From positions 1 to 14,753 of the forward strand of contig CAZRUM010000022.1 in assembly GCA_964603435.1 (NCBI GenBank): a stretch of DNA of 14,753 nucleotides, given 5' to 3'. A program made the translations under genes and the position numbers. The notes under the pieces were generated by a model that saw nothing but the letters and a program-made list of their open reading frames with translations, was not told the origin of the DNA and did not search any database. The DNA comes from CAZRUM01 sp964603435. GTDB lineage: Bacteria > Patescibacteriota > Patescibacteriia > Magasanikbacterales > UBA922. Positions 12,664 through 14,753 of this stretch are shown here, in pieces; position 1 is the stretch's first letter, and each line of letters begins with the position of its first letter.

Positions 12664-13067
12664 ACCCCACTTGCTAATGTCTGATAAGTGGTAGTTAGAG
12701 CCACCCATGTAGGAGTACCATCACAATCTGAAACACAAAAATCATGCACATATTGATTTGCTCCAATTGAAGAAGCCAAAGTCCAAACTGTACCTCCTGT
12801 ACCATTTTGACCTTTGACATCAAGATCTGATGACACATTACCATTGTTAGTAACAGTTTGACTATCATTTAAACCAGATGAATTTGTGTTGGCTGTACCA
12901 GAAAGAACGATAGTACCATAAGCTATGGTTCCATCAGATACTGAAACAGCTACATTTTGAGCAGTGACAGTAGCAGCAACTGTACCTTCAGTAGCGGCCC
13001 TAGCTACCACTCCAAATGACAATGACAAAAGCAATGACATAATGGAAAATGATGTAAGTAATTTCAT
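12664..13067 (-). CDS. Secreted small surface protein with W-x-L motif (3' end lost in gap)
   Basis: The visible 134 residues begin with a clear signal peptide (MKLLTSFSIMSLLLSLSFGV, cleavage after ARA near residue 24). A beta-rich domain follows: NVAVSVSDGTIAYGTIVLSG, TVTNNGNVSSDLDVKGQ, VWTLASS, and HDFCVSDCDGTPTWVALTT. The same module recurs at the C-terminus of the upstream LamG protein (SISLNTDGSVAFNFLEL, DLDIRSS, WVLGTTNG, WTTFVSPDTLYPLAT), which suggests that only about 30-40 residues are missing beyond the gap edge. The W-T-L tripeptide recalls WxL surface domains, but I cannot confirm membership. It is the first gene after a good promoter, so it may be the most highly expressed product of the operon. 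Confidence 0.7.
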
Positions 13068-13104
13068 ATTTTTCTTTTAACTTTATTTATTAATTAACAG
13101 CGAC

Positions 13105-13132
13105 ATTATAACATATTTTATATATATATCAA
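13105..13132 (-). promoter_or_regulatory. Promoter of the surface-complex operon
   Basis: Minus strand TTGATA (13127-13132), 16-bp spacer, TATAAT (13105-13110), located just beyond the stop codon of the LamG gene. The predicted start near 13098 gives a leader of about 30 nt. No terminator is visible after the LamG gene, so transcription from upstream may also continue. Confidence 0.6.
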
Positions 13133-13135
13133 AAC

Positions 13136-14753
13136 TTATGGTGCAGAAGCCACAATAGTCACAGTAGTATCATACTCAAGATAAGAATCAGTGACTGTAG
13201 GCATAGTAATACGTAAATAATTATTTTGAGTGCCTGCCTCAGCTATATTTGTAGCCAGTGGATAAAGAGTGTCAGGTGAGACAAAGGTAGTCCAAACTGA
13301 ACCATCTGGAGAAAACTCCCATTTTACTTGATTTGACCCATTAGTAGTTCCCAAAACCCAAGTATTATCCCCTTCTGTAAAAACAGAGCTACGAATATCT
13401 AAATCTACTGGACCGCTATCTATCTTAACCACCTCTATATCATTGATACCAGTCGCCGAAGTATCTTCAGTAGTATCTAATTCTAAAAAATTAAAAGCCA
13501 CTGAACCATCAGTATTTAAGCTAATACTTATAACACTTGATAAAGTAACTTTTCCATAAGTTGACTCAGAATAATCAAAATTATCATCTGAACCAGCATT
13601 GGTCAAACGAAAACAATAAGTAGCCCCACCAGTTGCACTAGCTGTTGCTTGGACACTGTATTCAAGTTCTGTAAATTCAGCAGAAGTCAAACTGATAGCA
13701 TCAGTCTGATCTGAAACTTCTCTAACCTCCCCAGCCACAAAAGTAGTATTTTCATTACTTAAACCAGGAATAGTATCACCAGTTGATTGACCTTCAGTAA
13801 TATATGAAGAAGTTACCATTGCCCAATCAGAATCTGTTGAGACTCTTTCATAGGAACCAGTCAAACAAGTGTTAGGATTTGGTTCGGAAACTTCCAAACG
13901 ATATTGATAATTATTTACAATTGGATTTCCTTCATTGGAAATTCCAATACGCAAACGCCTTGGGGTAATTTTTGTCAAACCAGTCAATGCTGTATCTTCA
14001 TTTACTGCCCAGGTAGCTCCTGTTTCACCTTGTTCATTACCAATACTATAAAAATCTGCAGGAGAATTCTGATTGTTATAAGAAGTTTCTACCCAAGCTT
14101 CGCTTCTATCTGTATTTGAAATATGTATCTCATCAAGAGAGCCTGACTCAAAAGCAGAAGTACCATCTCCCCTAGTCATAAGTTTGATTGTATCAACAGC
14201 TCCATAACCTGTGGGTGCAATGGAACTACCTTGTTGAACCCCATCAACATAAAGTTCGGCATTAATACCATCAAAAATAAACCCATAATAGTGCCAATCA
14301 CCATCACCCAATAAATCACCACCATCAATAGTTTTTGTTCTAAACCACAATCCATTATTTTGATACCCTAATATCCAATCACTTGAATACGACACTGCAT
14401 GAGACTGTGTCATTAAATATTGAAGGCCATTAGAAATATCTTTTATCCAAGTAAAAACACTAAAAGCTCCATTTCCAGAAAGATTATAACCCATCATTGT
14501 ATCTGTATAAGTACCACTAACACCATCAAAACTATCAGCTCCAGAAATTTTTCCAACAACATCTTGGTCTACTCCTCCGTAAGTAGTACCGTCATAATTA
14601 TTTGCAGTGGCATCCATTGAACTACCAGTGGTTTCTTGCAAATGATAAACTAATTTATAATCATTAGACCATGTATCAGTATCGTCTGTTTCTGAAGCCG
14701 AACCATTTCCATAATAAAGAAAAATCTCTAAATCCTCATCTTTATCCATTGTG
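13136..14753 (-). CDS. Large surface protein with DUF2341/LamG-like domain (5' end outside window)
   Basis: The frame is open to the right edge, so the N-terminus is missing; the Met at 14749 is probably internal. Counting from it: residues 1-16 (DKDEDLEIFLYYGN) look like the end of a DUF2341 domain. A concanavalin-A-like LamG domain spans about 30-225, with YKLVYHLQE, FSVFTWIKD, DWHYYGFIFDG, ELYVDGVQ and SLDEIHISNTDRSEAWV. Fibronectin-like beta segments follow (about 240-400). The C-terminal module (about 410-537, with WVLGTTNG) is shared with the next gene. There is no transmembrane segment in the visible part. Such proteins bind glycans or proteins at the cell surface; the ligand is unknown. 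No catalytic residues of a glycosidase are recognised. Confidence 0.8.
   Translation of the reverse strand, partial: TMDKDEDLEIFLYYGNGSASETDDTDTWSNDYKLVYHLQETTGSSMDATANNYDGTTYGGVDQDVVGKISGADSFDGVSGTYTDTMMGYNLSGNGAFSVFTWIKDISNGLQYLMTQSHAVSYSSDWILGYQNNGLWFRTKTIDGGDLLGDGDWHYYGFIFDGINAELYVDGVQQGSSIAPTGYGAVDTIKLMTRGDGTSAFESGSLDEIHISNTDRSEAWVETSYNNQNSPADFYSIGNEQGETGATWAVNEDTALTGLTKITPRRLRIGISNEGNPIVNNYQYRLEVSEPNPNTCLTGSYERVSTDSDWAMVTSSYITEGQSTGDTIPGLSNENTTFVAGEVREVSDQTDAISLTSAEFTELEYSVQATASATGGATYCFRLTNAGSDDNFDYSESTYGKVTLSSVISISLNTDGSVAFNFLELDTTEDTSATGINDIEVVKIDSGPVDLDIRSSVFTEGDNTWVLGTTNGSNQVKWEFSPDGSVWTTFVSPDTLYPLATNIAEAGTQNNYLRITMPTVTDSYLEYDTTVTIVASAP

Noticed and set aside
12015..13067. One 350-residue protein across the N gap
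   Set aside because: The gap is a placeholder length, a signal-peptide end lies just after it, and the two halves belong to different module types.
8313..14753. A cellulosome for plant-fibre degradation
   Set aside because: Cohesin and dockerin modules are present, but no glycoside-hydrolase catalytic domain or carbohydrate-binding module of known type is visible, so an adhesion role fits better.
1..14753. Alternative genetic code (UGA read as Gly or Trp, known in some CPR lineages)
   Set aside because: All conserved proteins read through normally, Trp is encoded by TGG, and no conserved frame is interrupted by in-frame UGA.
1..14753. CRISPR array or prophage
   Set aside because: No regularly spaced direct repeats and no phage structural or integrase genes were seen.

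Overview
The window looks like a scaffold from an AT-rich bacterium of the candidate phyla radiation (Patescibacteria/Parcubacteria type). This is inferred from gene style only: a MurG with a non-standard first glycine-rich loop, short compact operons, weak Shine-Dalgarno sequences, and large membrane-anchored surface proteins of the kind common in that group. No taxonomic marker settles it. There is one assembly gap of exactly 100 N (12564-12663).

Left part (1-5640, mostly minus strand): tRNA-Lys(UUU) with its own consensus promoter; the translational GTPase typA/bipA behind a consensus promoter and a leader that contains a terminator-like hairpin; a small GC-rich unit encoding a very arginine-rich 76-residue protein; then a small three-helix membrane protein, ftsW and murG, tightly spaced or overlapping (cell-wall synthesis), ending at a strong terminator. 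Upstream of these lie a 93-bp inverted-repeat element flanked by a 10-bp direct repeat, and an Nfu/NifU-type Fe-S scaffold gene. The Fe-S gene and rpmA (bL27) are divergent, and their promoters appear to share overlapping -35 boxes.

Middle part (5506-8312): rpmA, then a FkbM-type methyltransferase whose start codon lies only a few bases beyond the rpmA terminator; a second GC-rich island with an orphan minus-strand gene driven by a near-perfect promoter; a membrane protein with an HELGH zinc-protease motif and apparently leaderless transcription; and a gap that may hold a structured small RNA.

Right part (8313-14753, all minus strand): a cell-surface cluster. Reading in the direction of transcription it contains a large DUF2341/LamG-like protein (cut by the window edge), a small secreted protein with a W-x-L motif (cut by the gap), a membrane-anchored Ig-fold protein resembling WxL-interacting proteins (its start is lost in the gap), a secreted Cys-rich protein ending in a complete two-loop dockerin, and two tandem membrane-anchored cohesin-domain proteins whose genes overlap. 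Cohesin and dockerin bind each other, so this operon plausibly builds a surface complex in which the dockerin protein docks on one or both cohesin anchors. No catalytic glycoside-hydrolase domain is visible, so it is probably an adhesion or attachment complex rather than a cellulosome. This is the strongest candidate for an undescribed system in the window.
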